A stretch of 6,638 bases of DNA from an uncultured bacterium (GCA_903828035.1 CAIKKV010000683.1:1-6638), one strand, 5' to 3'; shown: positions 1-6,638, counted from the first letter of the stretch. A program made the numbers and translations. Notes: generated by a model from the letters alone, not told the origin.

Positions 1-849
1 CCGCGAGCCCGAGGACGGCGAGAAGAACGGCTCGCCATCGTCAAAGGCGAAGGGCTCGGGCGCCGACCAGGTCCGGCCGCCGTCCGGCGACAGCGCCCGC
101 CATTTGCGGCCCGGCACCGGATTGAGGGCGTTGTTGCTGCCCCGGCAGACCATCAGGATCCGTCCGTCGGCCAGCTCGGCCAGCGCCGGCTCGAACACGC
201 CCCGGAAGGACCGCTCCGGCTCGATGGTGACCGTTTCCGACAAAGTCCACTCCAGCTGACCGTCCCGCCACTCTCCGATGAAGCAGCCCGCCCCCGGGAG
301 CGGCCCGCGCTGGACGGGAAGCAGCACGGTCCCCGATTTCAAAAGGATCGGCGCACAGAAGGAAATAGCGGCGCTATTCTGCCCAAAGGTGACGCCTTCC
401 GCCCAGTGATCGGAGTCGTACCCCTTCTGGACGATGGGCCGGATCTCCCCGATGACGCCCTCCCGGGATATGGATCGGACCGCCAGCCGGGTGGTCGCCC
501 AGATGTCCGGCGTGAAATGGCCCTGCGTATAAAGATGCAGGTTGTGAAACATCATGACCGCATCGCGCCGCTCGTCCCTGAACAAGCAGCTCTCGCCCAG
601 GCGCTGGGTGCCTTCGGGCGTGACGAGGGGCGTGAAGAAGGTTTGAGGAGCGGACCAATGCCGGCCATTGTCCTCGCTGGTGCGAAGAAGGTACTGGCCG
701 AACGTGTCGGAACCCACCAGCACGGAATAGGTCTGGATAAGGCGAGGCCCCTCGCGGTCGGCATAGCACGTGTTCACCGGAAAGATGGCCTGTCCTTCTT
801 CCGCCGGAATTCCGACGCAGCGGGAGACCTTGAACGTTGAAAGCGTCAT
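1..849 (-). CDS. Sialidase-like BNR/Asp-box beta-propeller protein, C-terminus cut by window edge
   Basis: I translated this frame by hand; it is open for 283 codons from ATG at 849 to the window edge with no stop. Two Asp-boxes (S-x-D-x-G-x-x-W) are visible: SEDNGRHW at residues 58-65 and SPDGGRTW at 254-261. Between them, FEPALAELADGRILMVCRG (about 219-237) matches the blade of sialidase-like proteins (BNR_2 type) that carries a conserved Glu and an Arg. The family is a six-bladed propeller that includes exo-alpha-sialidases, but many bacterial members act on other sugars or are uncharacterised, so sialic acid cleavage is not claimed. The N-terminus (MTLSTFKVSRCVGIPAEEG) has no signal peptide, implying a cytoplasmic protein. 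The ATG start is chosen because it forms an ATGA overlap with the stop of the upstream DUF4838 gene; only a weak AAGG lies 10 bases before it, as expected for coupled re-initiation. Most of the usual 330-400 residues are present. Confidence 0.88.
   Translation of the reverse strand, partial: MTLSTFKVSRCVGIPAEEGQAIFPVNTCYADREGPRLIQTYSVLVGSDTFGQYLLRTSEDNGRHWSAPQTFFTPLVTPEGTQRLGESCLFRDERRDAVMMFHNLHLYTQGHFTPDIWATTRLAVRSISREGVIGEIRPIVQKGYDSDHWAEGVTFGQNSAAISFCAPILLKSGTVLLPVQRGPLPGAGCFIGEWRDGQLEWTLSETVTIEPERSFRGVFEPALAELADGRILMVCRGSNNALNPVPGRKWRALSPDGGRTWSAPEPFAFDDGEPFFSPSSGSR
846..849 (-). promoter_or_regulatory. ATGA stop/start overlap (translational coupling)
   Basis: On the minus strand the four bases ATGA hold both the TGA stop of the DUF4838 gene and the ATG start of the sialidase-like gene. 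No strong Shine-Dalgarno sequence lies at normal distance; a GGAGG about 28 bases upstream is too far. This arrangement usually means that ribosomes finishing the first gene re-initiate on the second, which implies one transcript and matched expression. The overlap is seen directly; the coupling is inferred from how such overlaps normally behave. Confidence 0.85.
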
Positions 850-3449
850 GGTCCGGCCGCCTTGGGCGAAGCGTCCGCCTCCACCACCTCTTTGGGCAAG
901 AGCAGTTCCCCGGCGCTGCGGGCCAGGTAGGGCGGAACCGTCATCAGCAGGATGTGACCGCCGCTCAAGCTCCAGAGTTTGCCGTCCTGCCCGGGCGGAA
1001 CGGGAACGCTGAAATAATGGGCGCGGTCCTTGAAGGCAAACGCCTGCGCCACCTTGCCGTCCCCGTCAAACATCGTTCCGCCCTGATTGGCATAACCGCC
1101 CACCACCCGGGTGCCCCTGGGCACATAGAAGTACATCTTCCAGGTGCGCGCGCTGCTTCCCTCCGCGCGCCCGCGCAGGAGCGTCCGATGCTCTTCCGAA
1201 ATGGGAATGGAAACCCGCGTGCCCGGAGGCCACACAAGACCGGCACAGCGGCCTGCATCCGACAATTCCAGCCGGTGCATGCCCTTGAACGCGCTTGTCA
1301 ATTCGACCGGATGCGTCTGCATATCGAGCGGAGCCTGGCCGGAGGAAGCCACTGAGGCCATGGGATCCTCGAGGGGATACAAGGTCAAGGTCGCTTTCGG
1401 GGCTCCGTTGGTGGACGTCTGCCCGCCCCTGACGTCGAAGTGAAGGGTGCCGGGCGCATCAAGCCAGACGAAGAAGATATTCTTGGTCCGGGTGTACCCG
1501 TATTGGCCGGGCTCGGTGGTTTTCAAGCTCAGCGGGCCGACCGCGGGAACCAGATCCTCGCTGAAAGAGACGGGCGTGAACGTGGCCACGGGGTTGGAGG
1601 TGATGCCCTCGCGAATGAAGCCCTCGATCTCCGCCTGGACGAACGGCTTGCTGCTCTTCCAGGGGTTCTTGCCTTCCGGCACGTTCCACGCTTCGATGCT
1701 GATGGGCGCGCGGAAGCCGCGTGTGTCGCGCCACAGCGCCAGGCTGTGCACCATGTGGGTGTTGCGGATGCGGTAGGCAAAGCTCAACACCCGCTCGGTG
1801 CCGTCGGCTTTGTAGACGGGCTCCGCCAGGATCGATCCGTTGTCATCCTTCAGGAGGTCCAGAACGTCGTCCGCCTTGGGCTCGTTCACCACCTCCACGG
1901 GATCCTCCTTGATATCCCGCAGCAGCTCCACATAGCGCGTGTACAGGGTCAGATCGTCAAGCCGCGAACGGATGCCGGGATCCCGGGTGAGCTGGCGGGC
2001 GGCGTCGAGCTGGCGGTACATCATGCCCACGAGGTGCCGGCTGAGCATGGGCTTGTGGGATCCGTCGATGAGCCGGTAAAACTCCCGCATCGGCGGCTCA
2101 GCCGGCCCGAACGCCTTCGAGAAGAAATCGTCGATGATCGCCTCGACATCCTCCTTCGTGTTCCAGGTCAGGCGGGCGGCGACATAATAACCCAATCCCG
2201 CCGGGCCCCAGCTGTCGCTGGACTCGGCGCTCAGGAGCCGCGCCCCCAGTTGATAAACACGGGGGATGGCCGCCCCGAGCGCCCGGGGGTTGGAGGCGCC
2301 CGGGCCGCCCGGCCGATCCTTGTGCCCCACCACCACGCTGTAGTAGTCGCGCACGCCAAGGTGCGCCCCCTGCCTGCCCCACCCGCGGAACAGATCGTCG
2401 ATCGTATAGGGGCCCTGGATGAACGACGTCGCGATGCCGACAACCACGTTGGAATGAACGCGGATGGTCGGGGGCGGGGAATGCTGATAGTACGCGTACA
2501 TGCCGACGAACTTGTTGGTGTAGTGCTCTTGAAGCGCCTCGGCGACCGTGTTCGCCAGGGTCACCACGCGATCGGTGATATTGCTGAAGACCTTCGCGTC
2601 TTCGGGACACTCCCACCCGCCCCCGTCGCTGGGCTCCATGGAGACGAAGTCCCGGTCGGGATAGGCCTTGAAGTAGTCCAGGGCATAGTCCACCACCAAC
2701 TTTCGCAGCCCGGGGCTGGAGATGCGGAACTTGGTGGATTTCGGCGAGCACAGGTATTCCGGGTGCTTGTCGAACTCCGCCTGGTTGGCCGAGATGATCG
2801 ACTCGTAGGCGTGGCCGGAGCTGACCTTGACGCTTTCGCCCATGCGGTTGCGCGCATCCCAGAGCAGCTTGTCCGCCGCGCTTTCCTTCCAGTTCCCCCA
2901 CCCATACCAGATCTTGCGGGAATAGTAATCCGGAAGCTCGTTGGCCTCGACGGCCACCCGCAGGTCCGGCGTGCTCGGGATGATTTCCCAGTGGGCGCCC
3001 GGGAAGAAGTGGCGGTAGCCCAGGCGATACAGGAGGTCCCAGACCGCATGTTCAACGGCGAGATCGGTGGCGCCAACCACCCAGACGCCGCCGGTGTGGG
3101 AGTGGAGCAGATATTGCTCGTTGCGCGCGGGAGCGGGCGCGTCGAGTTGCGGGGCCGGCTTCAGGCCCGGAAAATCGCCGGCCACGCCCACGGCGATGCC
3201 CTCCCGGCCGTCGCCTTTCGCCACGTCGAACTTGGCGCCGGAGATGCGCCCCAGGTAATCCGCCAGCGTTTTCGCCGCCGCCGTGACCCGCGGGGACGCG
3301 GAGGGCCCCGTCACAATCCGCTGAAGGGGCTTGCCCCCGGCGGCAAGCTGGACTTCATATGGAGAAGACGCGGCGTAAGCCTCCGTAAGGGCAAAAACTG
3401 CCGCGGCCACACAACAACACCAGATCGTCGTACACTTCAATTCGTTCAC
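846..3449 (-). CDS. Exported DUF4838 domain protein (glycoside-hydrolase-like), complete
   Basis: This is an 867-residue protein when read from GTG at 3449. Residues 1-26 form a signal peptide: a short charged start, a hydrophobic core (IWCCCVAAAVFAL) and a likely cleavage after AYA at 26; there is no lipobox. Residues about 30-175 resemble the N-terminal domain of GH67 alpha-glucuronidases and GH20 enzymes (tandem alpha/beta region ending in AVWDLLYRLGYRHFFPG). Residues about 200-460 match the DUF4838 core, with SMEPSDGGGW at 270-279 and SWGPAGLGYYVAARLTWN at 413-430. A helical stretch follows, then a C-terminal beta-rich region (about 640-845). DUF4838 is a TIM-barrel-like family often found in polysaccharide-utilisation regions; no activity is established, so an uncharacterised secreted glycosidase is the best inference. 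An in-frame TGA lies nine bases upstream of the GTG, so no longer start exists. A TTG at 3440 (864 residues) has the better ribosome site and may be the true start. It overlaps the sialidase-like gene by four bases. Confidence 0.92.
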   Translation of the reverse strand: MNELKCTTIWCCCVAAAVFALTEAYAASSPYEVQLAAGGKPLQRIVTGPSASPRVTAAAKTLADYLGRISGAKFDVAKGDGREGIAVGVAGDFPGLKPAPQLDAPAPARNEQYLLHSHTGGVWVVGATDLAVEHAVWDLLYRLGYRHFFPGAHWEIIPSTPDLRVAVEANELPDYYSRKIWYGWGNWKESAADKLLWDARNRMGESVKVSSGHAYESIISANQAEFDKHPEYLCSPKSTKFRISSPGLRKLVVDYALDYFKAYPDRDFVSMEPSDGGGWECPEDAKVFSNITDRVVTLANTVAEALQEHYTNKFVGMYAYYQHSPPPTIRVHSNVVVGIATSFIQGPYTIDDLFRGWGRQGAHLGVRDYYSVVVGHKDRPGGPGASNPRALGAAIPRVYQLGARLLSAESSDSWGPAGLGYYVAARLTWNTKEDVEAIIDDFFSKAFGPAEPPMREFYRLIDGSHKPMLSRHLVGMMYRQLDAARQLTRDPGIRSRLDDLTLYTRYVELLRDIKEDPVEVVNEPKADDVLDLLKDDNGSILAEPVYKADGTERVLSFAYRIRNTHMVHSLALWRDTRGFRAPISIEAWNVPEGKNPWKSSKPFVQAEIEGFIREGITSNPVATFTPVSFSEDLVPAVGPLSLKTTEPGQYGYTRTKNIFFVWLDAPGTLHFDVRGGQTSTNGAPKATLTLYPLEDPMASVASSGQAPLDMQTHPVELTSAFKGMHRLELSDAGRCAGLVWPPGTRVSIPISEEHRTLLRGRAEGSSARTWKMYFYVPRGTRVVGGYANQGGTMFDGDGKVAQAFAFKDRAHYFSVPVPPGQDGKLWSLSGGHILLMTVPPYLARSAGELLLPKEVVEADASPKAAGP

Positions 3450-3452
3450 CTT
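3446..3452 (-). promoter_or_regulatory. Shine-Dalgarno AAGGTGA favouring a TTG start at 3440
   Basis: Reading the minus strand, AAGGTGA contains AGGTGA, a six-base match to the SD consensus. It ends five bases before TTG (3440..3438), which is codon 4 of the longest reading frame. The GTG at 3449 lies inside this motif and has no recognisable ribosome site of its own upstream. The TTG start would give MKCTTIW..., still an intact signal peptide. The motif and spacing are seen directly; its use is inferred. Confidence 0.55.
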
Positions 3453-3464
3453 CGTTCAGAATAT

Positions 3465-3558
3465 TTGTCATCCCGAGCGAAGGCCCGCCTCGGGCCGCAG
3501 TCGAGGGATCTCGGCATGGACGCTGCGTGAGATCCCTCGACTACGCTCGAGATGACAA
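3465..3558. repeat. REPIN/MITE-like imperfect palindrome, 94 bp
   Basis: The two ends are inverted copies of each other. The outer arms are 3465-3479 and 3544-3558 (TTGTCATCCCGAGCG versus TTGTCATCTCGAGCG, 14 of 15 identical). The inner arms are 3499-3512 and 3529-3542 (AGTCGAGGGATCTC, 14 of 14 identical), around a 16-base centre. The only outer mismatch becomes a U-G wobble in RNA made in the direction of the genes. The left arm carries 19 extra bases (3480-3498) containing a second perfect hairpin, GGCCCG-CCT-CGGGCC. The core TCATCCCGAGCGAAG...TCGAGGGATCT is one I recognise as a dispersed repeat in many bacterial genomes, behaving like paired REP sequences. It fills most of the gap between the beta-helix gene and the DUF4838 gene. 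It could act as a transcript end or mRNA stabiliser, but no T-run follows, so it is not called a classical terminator. Confidence 0.85.
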
Positions 3559-3569
3559 GACATGCAGCT

Positions 3570-6500
3570 TTACCGGATCAATATCAGCGCCCCGCGGGCT
3601 GCCGACGCCGCCGCCTTCTGATAGGCGCCCATCGCGGGAGGACTTGTGAAGGCGTCCCCCGCAAGGTCCACGGCGGTGGCCATCCAGGAAAGGCTTGCGC
3701 CCGTTCCGAGGCAGGGCGAACCGGTCTTCAGGTGATAGTTGCCCCGAATGTAGTTCGTACCCGAACCATTGCCCGCAGACACAAATTGCGGACTGGTATT
3801 GACGTTGCCCCGTTCGCTAGCCGTCAACTCAGCCCCGCAGGAATTGAAGATGTTAGTCGTATAGCTGATGTCACAGGGCACGCCATTCGACAAGTTGCCA
3901 TAACTGACTGAGTTCTGCACCAGTCCCGCCGACCCCGAATACGGGGTCACTTGCAACCCGGCCCCGATCGGAGATTTGTTGCCGACCACCGTGCAGTTGA
4001 ACATCTGTGAGTCCGTTGCAGAGCGCGTCAAACCCACGCCTCCGAAAGAGTGACTCGCCTCATTGCCAATGAGCAAACAGTTGTAAACTTTTGCCGCAAA
4101 CACGTTCATCGCGCCATAGTCGTAGGCGTAATTCCCGCTGAACTCCGAGTTCCAGACTTCACCGCCGCTCGCATAACCCCCGCCGGAATATTTGGCATTG
4201 TTCCCGATAATCCTGCAGTTGATAAGCATGTTGAGCGTGCCCCCGACATATCCAAATCCGCCTCCCGTTCCCGCCACGACCGAGTCCTGTCCATTCCCCG
4301 CTATCAGGCAATTCGTGACCATGCTATCCGTCATCGCGATGCCCGCTCCAAAAAACGCTAGTCCGGAAGGCACATTGGAAACGATGGAGCACCCCTTCAC
4401 GAGGGAGTTGACGGCGTTTACCCCCGCCCCATTCGCATTTAGGTTGGTGCCTGACCGGTTCATGAAAATGGTGCAGTTTTGCAAGGTCGAATCGGCCATC
4501 AGGACGCCGCCGCCATAATTAGCCGGCGCCGCGCCATTGGCATATCCGTTGGAAATCGTGAAACCATCCAGGACGGCCCCGGCCGAAAGGCTGAAACACC
4601 GATTGGTGTATTGCGGCCAGCCGCCATCCACGAAAGTCAACTCCTGTCCGTTCACGCTGCGAATACTGACATAATTCGCCACAGTCACCTGATTGGTCAA
4701 TCGATACACGCCATTGCTGACCAGCACCGCGATCGTGTATCCCCGCCCTAAACTCGCGACATGGACCGCATCCTGGATGTTGGTTGTCGCCGTGGCCCCA
4801 CTGCCAAAAGGAAAAACAGCAGGGCCGTTGGTTGTCACGTAAACATAAGTCGGATACACGTTAACAAAGGCCGGCCGGGAATAAACCGCCACTTGGCCCA
4901 ACTCGTTGCTGACATTCAAGGTCACCGTGAAGAACCCTTGTCTATACGCGTGCGACACCACCCGCGTAGCACTGGACCAGTGGCTGGTCGTGCCGTCCCC
5001 GAAGGTCCAGAAATAGACCAGGTTGTTCGTGTTTGGCCCGGCCGCATAGGCGGTGAACGCCGCTGTCAGCGAATCCATGGCGATGGTGGTGGGAGTCGAG
5101 AAACTGCATCGGAAAACACCGTCCGTCGCGATTCCGGCTTCGTAGGCGCCCATGTCAAAAGCCGCCACGCCGTTCCCGTCGCCGTCAAGGGGCCGGCTGA
5201 CGCCCTCCAGATCGTTACTCGCGGCCGCCACGGCCAATCCCGAATCCATCGCTGGAGACCCGACCAGGATATGACAATCGCCCAGCACGGCATTGGTGCC
5301 GAACCCTGAACCGGGATTCACGAACAAGGGATCGCCGGAGACGTTGCCATTGCCCCCTGCCGCCAGATCCGGAGAACACGAGTAAGCGAACCCGTTCGTT
5401 GCTCCCCCCACATCATTAAACAAACCCGAGGCCTGATTGCCGGAAACAATATTATTCGTGGCATAGGAAGTCGCAATACCCGCATACACGCCGCCCCCGG
5501 TTCCTCCGGCGAAATTGCGCGTGACCGTGCAGTTGTCCATCACGTCGACCCCTGAGTTCATGACGACGCCGCCGCCGTTACCGACCGCCTCGTTTCCGGC
5601 GAACAGGCAATTCCGTGCCGTACTCGCGCTGTTCATGTAAAAACCTCCACCCGCGATGCCCGCATAATTACCGATCACTTTGCAGTTGCCCATGCGGCTT
5701 CCGCTACTGCTATTCACCCCGCCGCCATACTGCGCCGTGACATTGCTGGCAACCACGGAATAACTGATCAACGGACCGCCTCCCGACAAATAAACCCCGC
5801 CGGCGCTAATGCGCGACTGGTTGTTGTTAACGGTGGAGCGGATGAGCATTCCCCCTGAAACCAGCGCTACGCCGCCCCCATACTGGGAGGAGTAATTATA
5901 CGCCACCGTGCAATTCGATATGGTCGGATCGGCCGTAACCGCGGAACTGACATACACGCCACCCCCATAGCCGCCGGTATCCCACAGTTGGTTGCTGACA
6001 ATCAGGCAGTCGGACATCAACCCTTTCGTCTGCGCAAAGTACACGCCGCCGCCATTCCCGCTCGCGGCGTTCGAGTTGACGCTCATCACGCAGTTCGTGA
6101 TCACCACATTGGTGGCTGAAATCAATCCGATTCCACCGCCGTGATATGCGGAAAAGTTCCTGGAAATCGTGCAGTTGACGACCGAAACGGCGCTGTTCGT
6201 CACGTAAATGCCGCCACCGGCCTGAAAGCGATTATAGCCGTTGGTGATCGTAAAGCCGTCCACCGTGGCTCGCGTGGCCGTATTGCTGATCGTGATGCAC
6301 CGATTCGAATAGGCCGGATAGTTGCCGTTGATGAAGGTCCCGTCGCGCCCGCCGTAGCCGCGCAGCGTGACACCGTTCGTGATCAGGATCGAACTGGTCA
6401 GGTTGTACGTGCCGTTGGATACTAGAACCAGGCACTCGGTCGTCCCGGGAACCAGATCGGCCGACGCCTTGTTCACCGCCGTCTGGATGTCCGCTGCGGC

Positions 6501-6638
6501 GTTGCCCCAGGTGTCAAAGGGGGAGAGTTGGGCCGGGTTTCCGGATACGACATAATAGGTGCTGATGTTCGCGACCGCGACATTCACATTCCCCGCGACG
6601 TTGGAATAGCTCGTCGGGTCGGCGGGCGTAAAGGTCAC
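3570..6638 (-). CDS. Large beta-helix repeat protein with central PKD domain, N-terminus cut by window edge
   Basis: The frame is open from the window edge for 1022 residues and ends in TAA at 3570; the GTG at the edge is probably an internal Val. Residues 1-24 (VTFTPADPTSYSN...) look like the end of a bacterial Ig-like repeat, so more domains lie upstream. Residues 28-502 are a right-handed parallel beta-helix with coils marked by GGG[VI]Y and NC[TLV][IV]xxN motifs, closing with a choice-of-anchor-Q-like end (GSPAMDSG...FDMGAYE). Residues 510-596 form a PKD domain (WTFGDG at 544-549, then HAYRQGFFTVTLNV). Residues 597-1006 are a second, more diverged beta-helix module ending in GAYQ. The short tail ends GALILIR; no membrane anchor, sortase, PEP-CTERM or autotransporter domain follows. 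Such proteins are secreted or surface proteins, in roles such as adhesion or carbohydrate binding; catalysis cannot be shown. Composition is rich in Asn, Gly, Ser and Thr, and less GC-rich than the other genes. Confidence 0.9.
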   Translation of the reverse strand: MTFTPADPTSYSNVAGNVNVAVANISTYYVVSGNPAQLSPFDTWGNAAADIQTAVNKASADLVPGTTECLVLVSNGTYNLTSSILITNGVTLRGYGGRDGTFINGNYPAYSNRCITISNTATRATVDGFTITNGYNRFQAGGGIYVTNSAVSVVNCTISRNFSAYHGGGIGLISATNVVITNCVMSVNSNAASGNGGGVYFAQTKGLMSDCLIVSNQLWDTGGYGGGVYVSSAVTADPTISNCTVAYNYSSQYGGGVALVSGGMLIRSTVNNNQSRISAGGVYLSGGGPLISYSVVASNVTAQYGGGVNSSSGSRMGNCKVIGNYAGIAGGGFYMNSASTARNCLFAGNEAVGNGGGVVMNSGVDVMDNCTVTRNFAGGTGGGVYAGIATSYATNNIVSGNQASGLFNDVGGATNGFAYSCSPDLAAGGNGNVSGDPLFVNPGSGFGTNAVLGDCHILVGSPAMDSGLAVAAASNDLEGVSRPLDGDGNGVAAFDMGAYEAGIATDGVFRCSFSTPTTIAMDSLTAAFTAYAAGPNTNNLVYFWTFGDGTTSHWSSATRVVSHAYRQGFFTVTLNVSNELGQVAVYSRPAFVNVYPTYVYVTTNGPAVFPFGSGATATTNIQDAVHVASLGRGYTIAVLVSNGVYRLTNQVTVANYVSIRSVNGQELTFVDGGWPQYTNRCFSLSAGAVLDGFTISNGYANGAAPANYGGGVLMADSTLQNCTIFMNRSGTNLNANGAGVNAVNSLVKGCSIVSNVPSGLAFFGAGIAMTDSMVTNCLIAGNGQDSVVAGTGGGFGYVGGTLNMLINCRIIGNNAKYSGGGYASGGEVWNSEFSGNYAYDYGAMNVFAAKVYNCLLIGNEASHSFGGVGLTRSATDSQMFNCTVVGNKSPIGAGLQVTPYSGSAGLVQNSVSYGNLSNGVPCDISYTTNIFNSCGAELTASERGNVNTSPQFVSAGNGSGTNYIRGNYHLKTGSPCLGTGASLSWMATAVDLAGDAFTSPPAMGAYQKAAASAARGALILIR
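3621..4850 (-). repeat. Beta-helix module B (second internal copy, diverged)
   Basis: This covers residues 597-1006. The lead-in repeats that of module A: TTNIQDAVHVAS for AADIQTAVNKAS, VLVSNGVYRLT for VLVSNGTYNLT, QYTNRCFSLS for AYSNRCITIS, and LDGFTISNGY for VDGFTITNGY. The coils are less regular: the Gly turns have decayed to GAG or GG in several places, while the NC[IL]xxxN strands persist. It ends in GSPCLGTG and MGAYQ, matching GSPAMDSG and MGAYE of module A. Confidence 0.8.
4851..5111 (-). other. PKD domain segment between the two beta-helix modules
   Basis: Residues 510-596 show the PKD signature WTFGDG, followed about 14 residues later by SHAYRQGFFTVTLNVSN. PKD is an Ig-fold domain common in secreted bacterial enzymes and surface proteins, where it acts as a spacer or binds polysaccharide or protein. 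Here it links two beta-helices, so it probably works as a linker. Confidence 0.87.
5133..6557 (-). repeat. Beta-helix module A (first internal copy)
   Basis: This covers residues 28-502 of the window's portion of the repeat protein. It opens with a conserved lead-in (WGNAAADIQTAV, VLVSNGTYNLT, VDGFTITNGY). Ten coils follow, each with a Gly-triplet turn, at residues 141, 167, 196, 225, 254, 279, 305, 330, 355 and 381; the spacing is 25-29 residues. The closing segment (DPLFVNPGSGFGTN, then GSPAMDSG and MGAYE) resembles the anchor-Q-like end of such modules. Its lead-in aligns with that of module B, so the two arose by duplication or by recruitment of the same cassette. Confidence 0.82.

Noticed and set aside
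406..840. Plus-strand 144-codon frame and a 131-codon minus-strand frame across the sialidase-like gene
   Set aside because: The other minus-strand frame is open through the whole 849 bases and shows Asp-boxes and a family match, so these two are out-of-frame shadows.
1440..3530. 696-codon open frame on the plus strand opposite the DUF4838 gene
   Set aside because: It is an antisense shadow of a GC-rich gene. It has no recognisable domain, a composition rich in Arg, Gly, Val and His typical of such shadows, and it runs into the palindrome. The minus-strand frame has a signal peptide and known domains.
3450..3569. Possible promoter (TATTCT at about 3459-3464 on the minus strand) before the DUF4838 gene
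   Set aside because: No acceptable -35 element lies at the right distance, and the hexamer abuts the palindrome, so chance occurrence is likely.
3465..3569. Intrinsic terminator for the beta-helix gene
   Set aside because: The stem is long and stable, but no U-run follows it in the gene direction (the bases after it read ATATTCTGAACG). It is better described as a repeat with possible termination or stabilising effect.
3700..6300. Regularly spaced GC-rich motif (gccgccgcc-like) on the plus strand, suggestive of a CRISPR or DNA tandem array
   Set aside because: It is the reverse complement of degenerate Gly-Gly-Gly codons in beta-helix coils. The spacing is 75-87 bases, the copies are not identical, and the frame stays open.
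1..6638. Search for tRNA, rRNA, toxin-antitoxin, phage or defence genes
   Set aside because: Coding density on the minus strand is almost complete and all three frames are explained; the only gap is 120 bases and is filled mainly by the palindrome.

Overview
The window holds three protein-coding genes, all on the minus strand, and one 120-base intergenic gap. In transcription order (high to low coordinate) they are: the 3' part of a large repetitive secreted or surface protein with two parallel beta-helix modules flanking a PKD domain (3570..6638, start outside the window); a palindromic REPIN/MITE-like element (3465..3558); a complete exported DUF4838-type protein with an alpha-glucuronidase-like N-terminal region (846..3449); and a sialidase-like BNR/Asp-box protein (1..849, C-terminus outside the window). 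There are no RNA genes, CRISPR arrays, insertion sequences or phage genes.

The mix of protein families suggests a free-living, polysaccharide-degrading bacterium of the PVC group (Verrucomicrobiota, Kiritimatiellota, Lentisphaerota or Planctomycetota). DUF4838 proteins, unsecreted BNR/sialidase-like proteins and long Asn/Thr/Gly-rich beta-helix proteins with a TNGPAVFPF...NIQDAV module start are all frequent there. This is recognition from memory; no marker gene in the window proves it.

The DUF4838 and sialidase-like genes are linked by an ATGA stop/start overlap and are almost certainly cotranscribed and translationally coupled. Together they look like a small glycan-processing unit, but the substrate is unknown. 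The beta-helix gene lies upstream on the same strand. It is separated from the pair by the palindrome, which could end or attenuate its transcript or stabilise mRNA ends. It is also visibly less GC-rich than the other two genes, so it may not belong to the same functional unit.

I see no evidence for a wholly new biological system. The points most worth a second look are the palindrome placed directly before the DUF4838 ribosome binding site, a probable TTG start for that gene, the internal duplication and cysteine ladder of the beta-helix protein, and the pairing of an exported enzyme-like protein with a partner that lacks an export signal.
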